A stretch of 56,229 nucleotides of DNA from Acidaminobacter hydrogenoformans DSM 2784 (GTDB lineage: Bacteria > Bacillota > Clostridia > Peptostreptococcales > Acidaminobacteraceae): assembly GCF_900103005.1 (NCBI RefSeq), contig NZ_FMWL01000020.1:1-56229 (forward strand), in the 5' to 3' direction. Each line of letters begins with the position of its first letter. The first letter of the stretch is position 1. The notes beneath the pieces were generated by a model. The model did no database searches, was not told the origin of the DNA, and saw only the letters and a list, made by a program, of their open reading frames with translations. A program made the position numbers and the translations under genes. Below are positions 36,001-45,315 of this stretch, piece after piece.

Positions 36001-37617
36001 TTACATCTTATAAACCACACGCCCGCCAACCATAGTCATAGCGACCTTGGCCTCAAGAATCTCCCTGCTCTTCAAATCAAACAAATTCCTGTCAAGGACA
36101 ACAAGGTCAGCAAGCTTCCCAACCGCCAATGTACCAAGACGGTCCTCATCAAAGGATGGATATGCCGCGTCAGAAGTGAACAGCCGCACGGCCTCCATGA
36201 CAGAAAGCTTTTCCTCTGGCAGCCACCCGCCCTCAGGCACGCCGCTCAGGTCCGCCCGCTCAACGGCAGCATAAATATTCCCCAAAATACTGAAGCTTTC
36301 CACCGGCGCGTCAGAGCCGCCCGCTGTGCGAATACCCATATCCCGCATGGATTTCCAGGCATAGACTTTCTCCATGCGCTCACGGCCAATCCTCGCTTCA
36401 ACACTGCCCATGTCCGTAGGGACAAAAATAGGCTGGATGTAGGCAACAAGATCCGCTCGCTTCATTTTTCCCAGCAGCTCTGGCGTTGTGAGCTGGGCGT
36501 GAATAATACCGTGCCTCAGTGGATTGAGAGCCTCGCCGGCCTCCCTGCGCGCTTCTATTACCTCAGAAAGTAGGCCTGCAGTCAACGCTATCGCGCCGTC
36601 ACCTATCGCATGCACCGCGATCTGCATCCTATTTTGATCTGCCAGCTTCACGAATTCTCTCAGCGCTTCCGTTTCAAAGCTTTGAATTCCACAAGTTTTC
36701 GGATCATCACTGTACGGCAGCTCAAGCAAAGCCGTTCTGGCACCCAGAGAGCCATCTGTAAACAGCTTCAGCGGACCCACTCTAAAATAGGGGCTGCCCA
36801 CTCCAGTCGTATAACCTTCAGAAAGAAAGGCCTGAAATTCTTCTATACTATTAAACAGACACTGTTCATAAACCCTGACTGTCAAAGCGTTTTCCCTATC
36901 CATCTTTTTAAAAGCATGCACCACCTGACGCCACTGCCCATCCGGCATGCCCATAAAGTCTGTGGAGTGGATCGAAGTGATGCCTTCTTTGTTGAGCTCC
37001 GCCTGTCCCATAGTCATCAGCGCTGTGACAGCCTCTTCCGTCAGGGGCTCCAGCAGCAGCTTGTGAAGAAATGCCGCGCTCTCCTGCAGAACGCCAGTCT
37101 CAGGATCAATATAAGCGCTGAGCTTCTTAGCTTCCTCCATTTTCATTATGTTCTCCAAAGCAACACTGTTGGCCACTGCTATGTGTCCGCATACCCGGGT
37201 ATAGACTACCGGCAGCTCTGTCGAGACTTGATCCAGCAGCGCCTTGGTAATGAAGCTTTTTTCCCCGGTGAAGCTGTTTTGGTTCCAGCCCCAGCCCAGC
37301 AGCCACCCGCGGTAAGGCCCCTGCTTCTCAGCATACTCTCTGCCCCGCGCTACAACCTGCTCCGCGGAGGTGCAGTCAAAAAATGGTGCTGTGATCTTGG
37401 AAACCGCGTACTCAAGAATGTGAAGGTGCGTATCCACAAAACCCGGCAGCACGAGCTTCCCATTAAGGTCAATACGCCTCAGCGCTTCCAGGCGCTCTGC
37501 TTCCTGGTTGGTTCCAAGAAACGCAAGTTTGTCGTCCTTTATGCCTATGGCTTCATACAAAGTTTCCTCATGATCCATAGATTGAATCCTACCGTTGAAA
37601 AAGAGATGGTCAAGCAC
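36001..37617 (-). CDS. Metal-dependent amidohydrolase, YtcJ/AepA-like
   Basis: 538 residues. It has the amidohydrolase entry motif GFVDTHLHILEY (HxH), a mid-protein DGSLGARTA block, the second-shell His in VHAIGDGAI and AQLTTPE, and the late Asp in AGGSDAPVESF. This is the YtcJ branch of amidohydrolases (exoenzyme-regulation AepA-like), whose substrates are mostly unknown. The GTG start has GGGGGAG about 9 bases upstream. It is not obviously co-transcribed with its neighbours. Confidence 0.88.
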   Translation of the reverse strand: MLDHLFFNGRIQSMDHEETLYEAIGIKDDKLAFLGTNQEAERLEALRRIDLNGKLVLPGFVDTHLHILEYAVSKITAPFFDCTSAEQVVARGREYAEKQGPYRGWLLGWGWNQNSFTGEKSFITKALLDQVSTELPVVYTRVCGHIAVANSVALENIMKMEEAKKLSAYIDPETGVLQESAAFLHKLLLEPLTEEAVTALMTMGQAELNKEGITSIHSTDFMGMPDGQWRQVVHAFKKMDRENALTVRVYEQCLFNSIEEFQAFLSEGYTTGVGSPYFRVGPLKLFTDGSLGARTALLELPYSDDPKTCGIQSFETEALREFVKLADQNRMQIAVHAIGDGAIALTAGLLSEVIEARREAGEALNPLRHGIIHAQLTTPELLGKMKRADLVAYIQPIFVPTDMGSVEARIGRERMEKVYAWKSMRDMGIRTAGGSDAPVESFSILGNIYAAVERADLSGVPEGGWLPEEKLSVMEAVRLFTSDAAYPSFDEDRLGTLAVGKLADLVVLDRNLFDLKSREILEAKVAMTMVGGRVVYKM

Positions 37618-37898
37618 TATGCAACACTCCCCCAGAATTGTTTCTTGTTAATATTGCATGCAAAATTCCCGCCAAGTTTCCACAGGTTTTCCAAAAATCG
37701 TTCCAATCGCTGAAACCTTGGGTTTCACTATCTTTGGGAAAGTAACGAAATTAAGTTGCGTCAACATTACAGCCCCAGAATCACCATTCAGTGTAAAAAA
37801 GAGTTATCTTTTTTACCATCACTCAAATTGCAAAAAAAAGGAATCGATATCCAAGACCCTCTTCACAGGCCCTTGAACACCAATTCCGCCCACTTTCC

Positions 37899-38609
37899 CT
37901 ACAGTACCGCAATCAAACCCGCGACCCAGTTGTAAAACGGCACAAGCGCCACTGGCAAAAATACCGCCGGAAGCATATTCCCCACTTTGAGGTCCGCATC
38001 CACCAGCATTTTAAAGCCCAGCGCCATGATCAGCATACCGCCGGCAGACGTCATAGCGCCAATAACCTCCGGACTAAGAAAATCCTTTACCGACCCTGCC
38101 GTCAGGGCAATAATTCCCTGGTACAGCAAGACGCTGATGCTCGAAAACGCAACGCCAACCCCAAGCGTCGCCGCGAAAATCACTGAAACAATCCCGTCAA
38201 TGACAGATTTCGCGTACAAGGTCTGGTGACTGTTGCTTAAGCCACCCTCAAGAGCCCCCATGATTGCCATGGATCCCACACAGAAAAGCAATGTCGCGGT
38301 GACAAAACCCTTTGTAAATCCGCCAGTTCCTTTGATAAATCTTCGCTCAACGGCATGGGTCATACTTTCGAGTTTTTGCTCAATATTGATCCCTTCACCA
38401 ATGGCCGTTCCCAGCGCCAGGCTCAGAAGCACCACCAAAATGTTGGACTCCGTCAAAGCACTTGAAATTCCTATAATGATAACCCCCAGGGACAAGGTCT
38501 TGATGATGGCCTGACCAAACTTCTCCGGCATCCGCTTTCCAATCAAAAGGCCCAAAACGCCCCCAATTAATACCGCCACCGCATTTGCAATTGTACCTGA
38601 CAAAATCAT
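37899..38609 (-). CDS. DUF554 family membrane protein
   Basis: About 236 residues, six to seven hydrophobic segments. The start MILSGTIANAVAVLIGGVLG and FIKGTGGFTKGFVTATLLFC with VGSMAIMGALEGG are the DUF554 (YdfK-like) signatures. Function unknown, presumably transport. The internal ATG at 38609 is chosen because GGAGG lies 9 bases upstream; the longer frame overlaps the glycosylase gene. It starts five bases beyond that gene's stop. Confidence 0.9.
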   Translation of the reverse strand: MILSGTIANAVAVLIGGVLGLLIGKRMPEKFGQAIIKTLSLGVIIIGISSALTESNILVVLLSLALGTAIGEGINIEQKLESMTHAVERRFIKGTGGFTKGFVTATLLFCVGSMAIMGALEGGLSNSHQTLYAKSVIDGIVSVIFAATLGVGVAFSSISVLLYQGIIALTAGSVKDFLSPEVIGAMTSAGGMLIMALGFKMLVDADLKVGNMLPAVFLPVALVPFYNWVAGLIAVL

Positions 38610-38614
38610 ACTGC

Positions 38615-39547
38615 TTACGCCTCCATCTCTGAATTTCTGCCCCAATGAAACAGTAATTGTTGTGCATACCCTGCCTGATCACCAAAACGCGACTCTGCGA
38701 AAGTCTTGATTTCCCTGGCGCTGGCTTCGTGGTTAAAATACAGCTGCCGCATCATTTTCGCGACCCAGGTATCTACCGGGAACGCTGCCCTGCGTCCGTA
38801 TCCGAACAGCATGATGCATGACGCGACTTTTTCTCCAACCCCCGGAAGCGTCAGCAGCGCCTTCATTAGCGCTGTGTCCTCCAGATGCCCCCAGGCCTCA
38901 AGGTCCGCCTCACCACTGGCCACCTTTTGTGCCGTAGCCAGCAGATACTGATCCCTATACCCTGCTCCAGCCTGCCTGTACTGATCCAGACTAAGTCCCG
39001 CCAAGATCTCCGGTGCTGGAAATCCTTTCATCTTCTCATGAGGAACCCGCGCGCTGCCAGCCTCCGTAATTTCACTGCCGAACCGGTCAGCGAGCGCCTC
39101 AATACTTCCCTTGATCCTTGGAATATTATTATTGCCTGAGAGGATGAAGGTGATAACCATTTCCCAGGGGTCCTGCCTGAGAATACGGATGCCCCTGCCA
39201 AATTCTGCTGCGCAGGCCATGGCTGAGCTCGGATCCCTTTCCAGTAAAACCTGCTCAATGGCCGCATAATCCGTTTCCAGGTCAAAATAGCTCTTCCAGA
39301 AGCTTTCATAATCGTCTTGGGAGGTTTCGAGGATCACATCCCCCGCGAGCTGCAGGGCTCTTAAATACCGACCGGATGCGACACCTTCAAATCCTGATTC
39401 TGCTTCACCCAAAGCCGCGACATCAATTTTGCGCCATCTAAACGCCTGACCGCATTCGAAGGTTTTTTCAAGATTGAAGTACTTGCCGGGCAGCCTGATG
39501 CCCTCAGCAGCTGCTGAATTTTCCACCTTGCTTTCGAGGACCGTCAT
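38615..39547 (-). CDS. ogg: 8-oxoguanine DNA glycosylase (OGG1-like, HhH-GPD)
   Basis: About 310 residues. The N-terminal OGG domain contains FNLEKTFECGQAFRWRK. The helix-hairpin-helix LPGVGEKVASCIMLFGYGRR carries the catalytic Lys, and PVDTWVAKMM the catalytic Asp. It removes oxidised guanine and nicks the strand. The ATG at 39547 has GAGGTG 6 bases upstream, so the six-residue longer frame is not used. Confidence 0.9.
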   Translation of the reverse strand: MTVLESKVENSAAAEGIRLPGKYFNLEKTFECGQAFRWRKIDVAALGEAESGFEGVASGRYLRALQLAGDVILETSQDDYESFWKSYFDLETDYAAIEQVLLERDPSSAMACAAEFGRGIRILRQDPWEMVITFILSGNNNIPRIKGSIEALADRFGSEITEAGSARVPHEKMKGFPAPEILAGLSLDQYRQAGAGYRDQYLLATAQKVASGEADLEAWGHLEDTALMKALLTLPGVGEKVASCIMLFGYGRRAAFPVDTWVAKMMRQLYFNHEASAREIKTFAESRFGDQAGYAQQLLFHWGRNSEMEA

Positions 39548-39723
39548 TCTATCCACCTCACACATCTTAAGAAATTGTAACGTTTTTAACCAGAATTTGC
39601 AAGAAGGGAAAAGTTACCTGATACAATTTCCTCATGACCTTGAGGGAACAGGAGCCCGGCCCAACGCAAACCGCTTCTCCCAGGCACCACTTGCCCCATA
39701 TGCCACTTGCTTCCCCCAAACCA

Positions 39724-39757
39724 CAAAACAGCAGGGCACCCACCGGCGCCCTGCTGT
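39724..39757 (-). terminator. Terminator at the end of the purine gene cluster
   Basis: On the minus strand ACAGCAGGGC pairs with GCCCTGCTGT, followed by TTTT, a few bases after the stop of the second adenine deaminase gene. It marks the 3' end of the long minus-strand cluster. Confidence 0.85.
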
Positions 39758-39764
39758 CCCTCTA

Positions 39765-41546
39765 TCACTCTTTCACGCTTAATGGTACAAACTCAAACTT
39801 ATTAACATCAAACAGTCCCACATCCGTCAGCTTGATCTCCGGAATCACCGGCAGCGCCAGAAATGCCAGCGTCATTACGGGATCATAGACCCGCTTGACG
39901 CCAAGACTGTAGCCTACTTCCAGCAAATCCTTAAGCTTCTGATCCACCAGCTCAATAGGCTCATCTGACATCAGTCCGCCTATTGGAAGCGGCATGGAGG
40001 CCACGACCTCGCCACCCTTGACCATGGCGATCCCGCCGCCAATACGGCGAATCTCATCAATAGCCGCCATCAGATTCTCGTTGGAATCCCCTATGACAAT
40101 CAGGTTGTGGCTGTCATGGGCTATGGTTGTGGCAATGGCGCCGTCCTTCAGGCCAAAGCCTTCCACCAGGCCCCGCCCAATATTGCCTGTGGCGTGGTGA
40201 CGCTCAATGACGAGGAGCTTCAATATATCCAGACGCTCATCATACTTAAAATAGCCATCCTCTGTGACCACCTTGCGCACCGCGCTCTCCGTCACCAGAG
40301 AATGTGGCAGCAGCCGGATTACCCGGGCAAAGTCGGTTTCCATAGGAATTTTCAAATCCTCGGTCGACACCGGCTTAAAATTCACCGTGTTCACAACCGC
40401 ATCAGAAACAATTTCCGACACTTCAAACAGTGCCTTGCCCCGCTCCGCCATTAAGCGGCCCGCCTTGAACACCATTTCAACATTAAACGCCTTCAGATCG
40501 TCAAAAACGATCAGATCCGCCTGATAGCCCGGTGCCACCGCGCCGCGGTCATAGAGGCGGTAGGCTTCTGCAGCGTTCAGCGTTGCCATCTTGATGGCGG
40601 TGATGGGCGGCAGGCCCCTGGAGATCGCCAGCCTGACGTTGTTGTCAATGTGGCCCTCCACCAGGATGTCCCCCGGGTGCCGGTCATCCGTGCAGAAGAA
40701 GATCCGCCGCACGTTGTCCTTGTTGACCCCGGCCACCAGCTCAGCCAGGTTGCGGGCTGCAGAGCCCTCGCGAATTTGAATATACATTCCCAGACGGAGG
40801 CGGTCTATCATTTCCTCCACGGTGGTGCACTCGTGCTCTGTTCGGACGCCTCCCGCCACATAGGCGTTGAGCCCCTTGTCCTTGATGACGGGGCCGTGAC
40901 CGTCAATGAGCTTTCCATCAGCAATCGCCAGCTTATCTATGACCTCCGGCGAGGCGCTCTCCACCGCCGGATAGTCCATCATCTCCCCAAGTCCCAGAAC
41001 CCGGGGATGGTCAATCAGTGTTTCCAGATCCGCCGCCAGCAGCTTCGCACCGGCGTTTTCAAAGGATGTGGACGGCACGCAGGAAGGCAGCATGACAAAG
41101 ACGTCCAGCGGCAAGTGCGCCGCCTCGCTGTTGTCCAGCACATACTGAATGCCGCCAAGACCGCAGACGTTGGCAATTTCATGGGGATCCGCTATTATAG
41201 TCGTCGTACCCCGGGGTAGGATTGTCTTCGCGAACTGCGCCGGCGTCACCATGGAGGACTCAATGTGCACGTGGCCGTCAATGAGCCCCGGCGCCACGTA
41301 ACGGCCACCGAGGTCAATCTCCTCGACCCCTTCATACTGGCCAATGCCGGCGATCTCACCGCCCACAATGGCCACATCCCCTTCCAGAATTTCCTCCGTA
41401 AAGACGCTGACAATCCGCGCGTTTTTCAGGACGAGGTCCGCCTTGACCCGGCCGCTGGCCACGTCTATGCGGCTTTTGATCCTCGCTTTCTGGGCCGGGC
41501 GTTCAGCCCGGCCCAGTCCCCCACCAAAGTCCTGAACCTTAGCCAT
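39765..41546 (-). CDS. adeC: Adenine deaminase (AdeC type), cluster copy 2
   Basis: About 593 residues. GLIDGHVHIESSMVTPAQF supplies the HxH metal site, ADPHEIANVCG follows, EHECTTVEEM and FFCTDDRHPGD supply further ligands, and the C-terminal adenine-deaminase domain (AIATTIAHDSHNLIVIGDS) is present. It converts adenine to hypoxanthine and ammonia with Mn/Fe. The ATG at 41546 overlaps the preceding molybdoenzyme gene by 8 bases (ATGGCTAA), so deamination and hydroxylation are produced together. A paralogue lies at 46793-48607. Confidence 0.93.
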   Translation of the reverse strand: MAKVQDFGGGLGRAERPAQKARIKSRIDVASGRVKADLVLKNARIVSVFTEEILEGDVAIVGGEIAGIGQYEGVEEIDLGGRYVAPGLIDGHVHIESSMVTPAQFAKTILPRGTTTIIADPHEIANVCGLGGIQYVLDNSEAAHLPLDVFVMLPSCVPSTSFENAGAKLLAADLETLIDHPRVLGLGEMMDYPAVESASPEVIDKLAIADGKLIDGHGPVIKDKGLNAYVAGGVRTEHECTTVEEMIDRLRLGMYIQIREGSAARNLAELVAGVNKDNVRRIFFCTDDRHPGDILVEGHIDNNVRLAISRGLPPITAIKMATLNAAEAYRLYDRGAVAPGYQADLIVFDDLKAFNVEMVFKAGRLMAERGKALFEVSEIVSDAVVNTVNFKPVSTEDLKIPMETDFARVIRLLPHSLVTESAVRKVVTEDGYFKYDERLDILKLLVIERHHATGNIGRGLVEGFGLKDGAIATTIAHDSHNLIVIGDSNENLMAAIDEIRRIGGGIAMVKGGEVVASMPLPIGGLMSDEPIELVDQKLKDLLEVGYSLGVKRVYDPVMTLAFLALPVIPEIKLTDVGLFDVNKFEFVPLSVKE

Positions 41547-42567
41547 TGGCACCGGCCCCTTTCGCGGCAGCCTTCGCCTTTCTGTCCTCAACTATGGCTT
41601 TCAAAACAACGTCCGGGGTCGCAGGGAGGGTATAAATCCGGACCCCAATCGCGTCATAGATCGCGTTCAGGATCGCAGGGGCCACCGGCACCATGGTCGG
41701 TTCGCCAATACCCTTCGCCCCATAAGGTGCCGTATTCTCCGGGTCCTCCACAATATACTTGTGAATCGCCGGGATATCCATAGCCGTTGGAATTATATAT
41801 TTCGCAAACTTGTTATTCTTAATGACGCCGTCCTTGACCCCCAGGTCCTCGTACAGGGTGTACCCAAGGCCCATAACAAAACCGCCGTCAATCTGCCCTT
41901 CCACCAGGTCCGGGTTGATAGCCCTGCCCACGTCCTGCACGCACCAGGCCTGCAGCACCTGAACTCTTCCCGTCTCTGTGTCCACCTCGACCTCCGTGCC
42001 ATAGGCGTTGAAGGTATATGGCCAGTAAGGCACCCCTTCCCCCGTCTCCGGGTCCATGCCTACAGTCTGAGCCGTAAACGATTCCGTCACCGCCAGCACG
42101 CGGCCCTCAGACTTCAATTGCTTTGCGATTTCGCCAAAGGTCGTCTGGCGGCTCGGAAAAATGGGCAACCAGATTTTCTGATCTTCCACTTCGAGGCTTG
42201 CAGTAGAATTGAGTTTAAGATTGACGCGCGCCTCTTCCAGCAAAGCCTTTTTGAAAGACTCCGACGCCTTCAGGACCGCATTTCCAGTGTTATAGGTCTG
42301 ACGGCTGGCCGCCGCTGTGCCGGAATCCAAAAACTCTCTGGTATCCTCGCAGATCATGTGCACCTGGTCAGAATGCATACCCAGCACTTCCGCGCATACC
42401 TGGGGCATTATGGTTTTCGCCCCCTGACCAACCTCTGTGGCCCCAACGCGAAGTAAAACCTCACCATTTTCCGCGAGCTCCACGGTCGCCACGGAAACAT
42501 CCGGGAAGCCGTTGCCGTAGCCCGTACCGTACCAGCTTAGTGCAATACCTCTTCCGCGCTTAAGCAT
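41539..42567 (-). CDS. Molybdenum hydroxylase catalytic subunit, C-terminal half (NdhM-like; xanthine dehydrogenase/purine hydroxylase)
   Basis: About 342 residues covering the second molybdopterin-binding part: VGATEVGQGAKTIMPQVCAE and GAKGIGEPTMVPVAPAILNA, which includes the active-site Glu. Together with the upstream gene it makes one complete XdhA-type chain. The start ATG at 42567 has GGAGG 9 bases upstream and overlaps the preceding stop by 8 bases (ATGCTTAA), so the split is designed rather than a frameshift. The same split is known from nicotinate dehydrogenase (NdhL/NdhM) of Eubacterium barkeri. The purine context makes xanthine or hypoxanthine the likelier substrate. Confidence 0.88.
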   Translation of the reverse strand: MLKRGRGIALSWYGTGYGNGFPDVSVATVELAENGEVLLRVGATEVGQGAKTIMPQVCAEVLGMHSDQVHMICEDTREFLDSGTAAASRQTYNTGNAVLKASESFKKALLEEARVNLKLNSTASLEVEDQKIWLPIFPSRQTTFGEIAKQLKSEGRVLAVTESFTAQTVGMDPETGEGVPYWPYTFNAYGTEVEVDTETGRVQVLQAWCVQDVGRAINPDLVEGQIDGGFVMGLGYTLYEDLGVKDGVIKNNKFAKYIIPTAMDIPAIHKYIVEDPENTAPYGAKGIGEPTMVPVAPAILNAIYDAIGVRIYTLPATPDVVLKAIVEDRKAKAAAKGAGANG

Positions 42568-43882
42568 GCTCCGCCACCTCCGTTTGCTTACCCGGTTTCG
42601 CCGCAGAAGTCGCCCCGGCACCGGCACCAGCATCACTGCCATTCATAGCCTGATTCAGGATCTCGAGACATTCTTCAAGCGGCACCGACTCCGTCAGCAC
42701 CTGACCGTTCGCCGTCACTGAACCCACTCTAAAAAGGTTCTTCATGCGGATTTCATAAGGCGTCATGCCTAATGCCTCCGCCAGTATGTCCATATGCTGC
42801 TCATACGCCACTGGCACCTGAGTCGCCCCAAAGCCCCGCATAGCCCCGGCATATGGATTGTTGGTGTAGACGGAGTAGCTGTCCACGTGAACATTTTCGA
42901 TTTCATAAGGACCGGTGATGTGAACACCAGCTTTACGCATGACGTTGATGGCCCAGGACGCATAGGCCCCCGTGTCGCCATGAAGCTCCGCTTCCAGCGC
43001 CAGAAGCTTGCCATCCTCAGCCGCCCCAACTTTAAGTCGCATATAAACCGGGTGCCGTTTGGAATGGGCATAGAAGGATTCCTCCCTGGCCATGGTCGTC
43101 TTCACCGGACGGCCAAGGGCAATCGTCGCCAGTGCCAGGTGAATCTGCATGCTGATGTCCTCGCGTCCGCCAAAGGCGCCGCCGACGACAGGATTCAGAA
43201 TGACCACCTGCTCCAGCTCCCAGCCAATAGCTTCTGCCACTTCAATCTGATCAAAGTGCGGATACTGTGTGGACGCCACCACAACGACCTTGTCGCCTTC
43301 CATATAAGCGAGACCGCTCTCCGGCTGAAGAAAGACGTGATCCACGAAAGGTGAAACGTACTCCCGCTCAATGACCACTGCGGATGACTCAAAGCCTTTG
43401 GCCACGTCCCCCCGGCGGCACTTGTAGTGGTAAATCAGATTGGATTTGCCGTCATGAACCTGGGGTGCATCTGGCAGCATAGCCTCTTTGGGGTCGAATA
43501 CCGCTGGCAATGGCTCGTAATTCACCTTGACCATGGCACCCGCCGCGTCTGCCTGCGCCTGAGTCTCCGCAACCACAAAGGCCACGGGATCCCCAACACG
43601 GCGGACCTTTTTCGCGCATAAAACCTCGTGATCCTTGAACAGAACCCCGTGTACGTTGTGTCCCGTCACGTCCGCTGCCGTAAAGATCCGGATCACCCCC
43701 AGCGCTTTTTCAGCCTCGGACAGATCCAGTGTAAAAAAGCCATGGGGAATTTCTGACCTGACGGTTGCCCCATAGACGCAGTTTTCCATTTCAATGTCCT
43801 GAGGATAGAGCGCCTCCCCGGTCAGCTTCGCCCGGGCATCCTTGCGCTGAATCCGCTGGCCTACAGATTTTAAGGTGTTCAT
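42560..43882 (-). CDS. Molybdenum hydroxylase catalytic subunit, N-terminal half (NdhL-like; xanthine dehydrogenase/purine hydroxylase)
   Basis: 440 residues: the a/b hammerhead domain (1-120) and the first molybdopterin domain with FLQPESGLAY, NPVVGGAFGGREDIS and PYAGAMRGFGATQVPVAYE. The last 25 residues are a low-complexity Ala/Gly-rich tail where the full-length enzyme would continue. The ATG overlaps the iron-sulfur subunit gene by 4 bases (ATGA). Enzymes with this split in anaerobes often carry labile selenium in addition to molybdopterin; that cannot be seen from sequence. Confidence 0.9.
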   Translation of the reverse strand: MNTLKSVGQRIQRKDARAKLTGEALYPQDIEMENCVYGATVRSEIPHGFFTLDLSEAEKALGVIRIFTAADVTGHNVHGVLFKDHEVLCAKKVRRVGDPVAFVVAETQAQADAAGAMVKVNYEPLPAVFDPKEAMLPDAPQVHDGKSNLIYHYKCRRGDVAKGFESSAVVIEREYVSPFVDHVFLQPESGLAYMEGDKVVVVASTQYPHFDQIEVAEAIGWELEQVVILNPVVGGAFGGREDISMQIHLALATIALGRPVKTTMAREESFYAHSKRHPVYMRLKVGAAEDGKLLALEAELHGDTGAYASWAINVMRKAGVHITGPYEIENVHVDSYSVYTNNPYAGAMRGFGATQVPVAYEQHMDILAEALGMTPYEIRMKNLFRVGSVTANGQVLTESVPLEECLEILNQAMNGSDAGAGAGATSAAKPGKQTEVAEHA

Positions 43883-44361
43883 TTCTTCTCACCCCGTTCC
43901 TGCATGACCTCAGACGCGGTTTTGATGGCCTTCACCATCTTGTCGTAGCCCGTACAGCGACAGAGGTTGCCGCTGATGGCTTCCTTGATCTGCTGATCGT
44001 TTGGCGCTGCGTTTTTGTCCAGAAGCGCCTTCGCCGAAAGCACCATCCCTGGGATACAGTAGCCGCACTGAACCGCGCCGTTATCTAAAAACGCCTGTTG
44101 AACAGGATCGAGGCCATTTTCAGTCTCAAGCCCTTCAATCGTCACGACTTTTTTCCCTTCACACTGGGCCGCGAGCACCAGGCACGAATCTACAGCCTTG
44201 CCGTCCAAAATGACCGTACAGGCGCCGCATTCGCCTTCCCCGCAGCCTTCCTTTGTCCCCGTGAGCCCCAGAGGCCCCCGTATGACATCTAACAACCTCA
44301 TATGATCTTCAATTTCCAGCCTATGGTCTTTACCGTTCACATTCAAATTCAACGTTATCAT
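43879..44361 (-). CDS. xdhC: Molybdenum hydroxylase 2Fe-2S subunit
   Basis: 160 residues with both clusters: plant-type CGEGECGACTVILDGK followed by SCLVLAAQCEGK, and the helical cluster QCGYCIPGM with CRCTGYDKMVKAI. It passes electrons from the molybdenum centre to the FAD subunit. It lies 18 bases after the FAD-subunit gene and overlaps the next gene by 4 bases. Confidence 0.96.
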   Translation of the reverse strand: MITLNLNVNGKDHRLEIEDHMRLLDVIRGPLGLTGTKEGCGEGECGACTVILDGKAVDSCLVLAAQCEGKKVVTIEGLETENGLDPVQQAFLDNGAVQCGYCIPGMVLSAKALLDKNAAPNDQQIKEAISGNLCRCTGYDKMVKAIKTASEVMQERGEKK

Positions 44362-44379
44362 GATATTGCCCCCCTGTTG

Positions 44380-45246
44380 CTATAACGATGCCCGAAGCGC
44401 TTTTTTCAGTGCATTGCCAAAGACGCCACGAACAGCTTCACGCTTAAACGGCATTGTACCCCGACCACTGAGACGGCTGCTGACCACCTCGGAGAACAGG
44501 TCGCAGGCAGACGAAATTAAAGCTTCGTCCAGCTTTTTGCCTGTCAGAAACGCTTCCAGTTCAGGCTCCCTCATGCCCGTCAGACCAATGGACCCAGACG
44601 CGACACAAACCTTTTCAATGACCTTATCCTCGCTCAGCTCAACCGCTGCCGCCGCGCTGAGCCGCGAAATAGCGAGCGCATTGCGAAGCCCCAGCTTTTC
44701 AAACTGAACGTTGATATGCGCGGACCCCGGCCTTGGAATGATAATCTGGGTGATGATTTCCCCCTCATTCAGGTCCGCCTGGCCTTTGCCCTTGAAGAAA
44801 TCCTTCAGCGCCACTGTCCTGCAGCCCTCGTTCGAAACAATTTCAAGCAGCGCTTCCATAGCCAGCAGCGGCGGAACAGCGTCTGCCGCTGGAGAAGCGT
44901 TGGCAATATTGCCGCCCACGGTTCCAAGATTTTGAATCTGCGGCGCCCCTACTGATTTTGAAGCTTCCCATAAACCCGGCAGCTGACGCATGACCCGGTC
45001 AGATTCTACCAGCTCACTATACTTCGCGCAGGCACCTATGGCAATATAGTCCGCTTCAAAGCGGATTCCCCGACATTCCGGCACATCCGAAATGTCCACA
45101 ATAACTGGCTTTTTGTTGTGATTTTCCCTGATCTTGACCAGAAGATCCGTACCTCCAGCGATCAGCTCTGCCCTTCCCTCATTTTCCTTCAAAGCTGCCA
45201 GAGCTTCCTTCAGAGAAAAGGCCTTGATGACTTTTTCCACTTTCAT
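44380..45246 (-). CDS. xdhB: Molybdenum hydroxylase FAD-binding subunit
   Basis: 288 residues, CoxM/XdhB family. The FAD-binding motifs are LIAGGTDLLVKIREN near the N-terminus and QIQNLGTVGGNIANASPAAD in the middle, and the CO dehydrogenase flavoprotein C-terminal domain follows. It passes electrons to NAD+ or another carrier. First gene of the four-gene enzyme operon; AGGAGG precedes the ATG. A strong terminator stands immediately upstream. Confidence 0.94.
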   Translation of the reverse strand: MKVEKVIKAFSLKEALAALKENEGRAELIAGGTDLLVKIRENHNKKPVIVDISDVPECRGIRFEADYIAIGACAKYSELVESDRVMRQLPGLWEASKSVGAPQIQNLGTVGGNIANASPAADAVPPLLAMEALLEIVSNEGCRTVALKDFFKGKGQADLNEGEIITQIIIPRPGSAHINVQFEKLGLRNALAISRLSAAAAVELSEDKVIEKVCVASGSIGLTGMREPELEAFLTGKKLDEALISSACDLFSEVVSSRLSGRGTMPFKREAVRGVFGNALKKALRASL

Positions 45247-45264
45247 CTGATCTCACACCTCCTA

Positions 45265-45303
45265 AAAAGAAAATGCCCCCAAGCAGCGCGTGGGGGCATT
45301 TTC
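45265..45303 (-). terminator. Terminator between the purine permease and the molybdoenzyme genes
   Basis: GAAAATGCCCCCA pairs perfectly with TGGGGGCATTTTC around a 9-base loop; on the minus strand the last arm runs into TTTTCTTTTTAGGAGG. The T tract abuts the ribosome binding site of the FAD-subunit gene, leaving no room for a promoter after the hairpin. Confidence 0.88.
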
Positions 45304-45315
45304 CGGATACACGCT

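Noticed and set aside
36610..37713. 367-residue open frame on the plus strand
   Set aside because: Antisense to the amidohydrolase gene, whose metal motifs are intact on the other strand.
41539..43882. Frameshift in the molybdoenzyme gene
   Set aside because: The second gene has its own ATG, a GGAGG at proper distance and an 8-base overlap with the stop, and the same split is known from nicotinate dehydrogenase. A natural two-gene arrangement is the better explanation.
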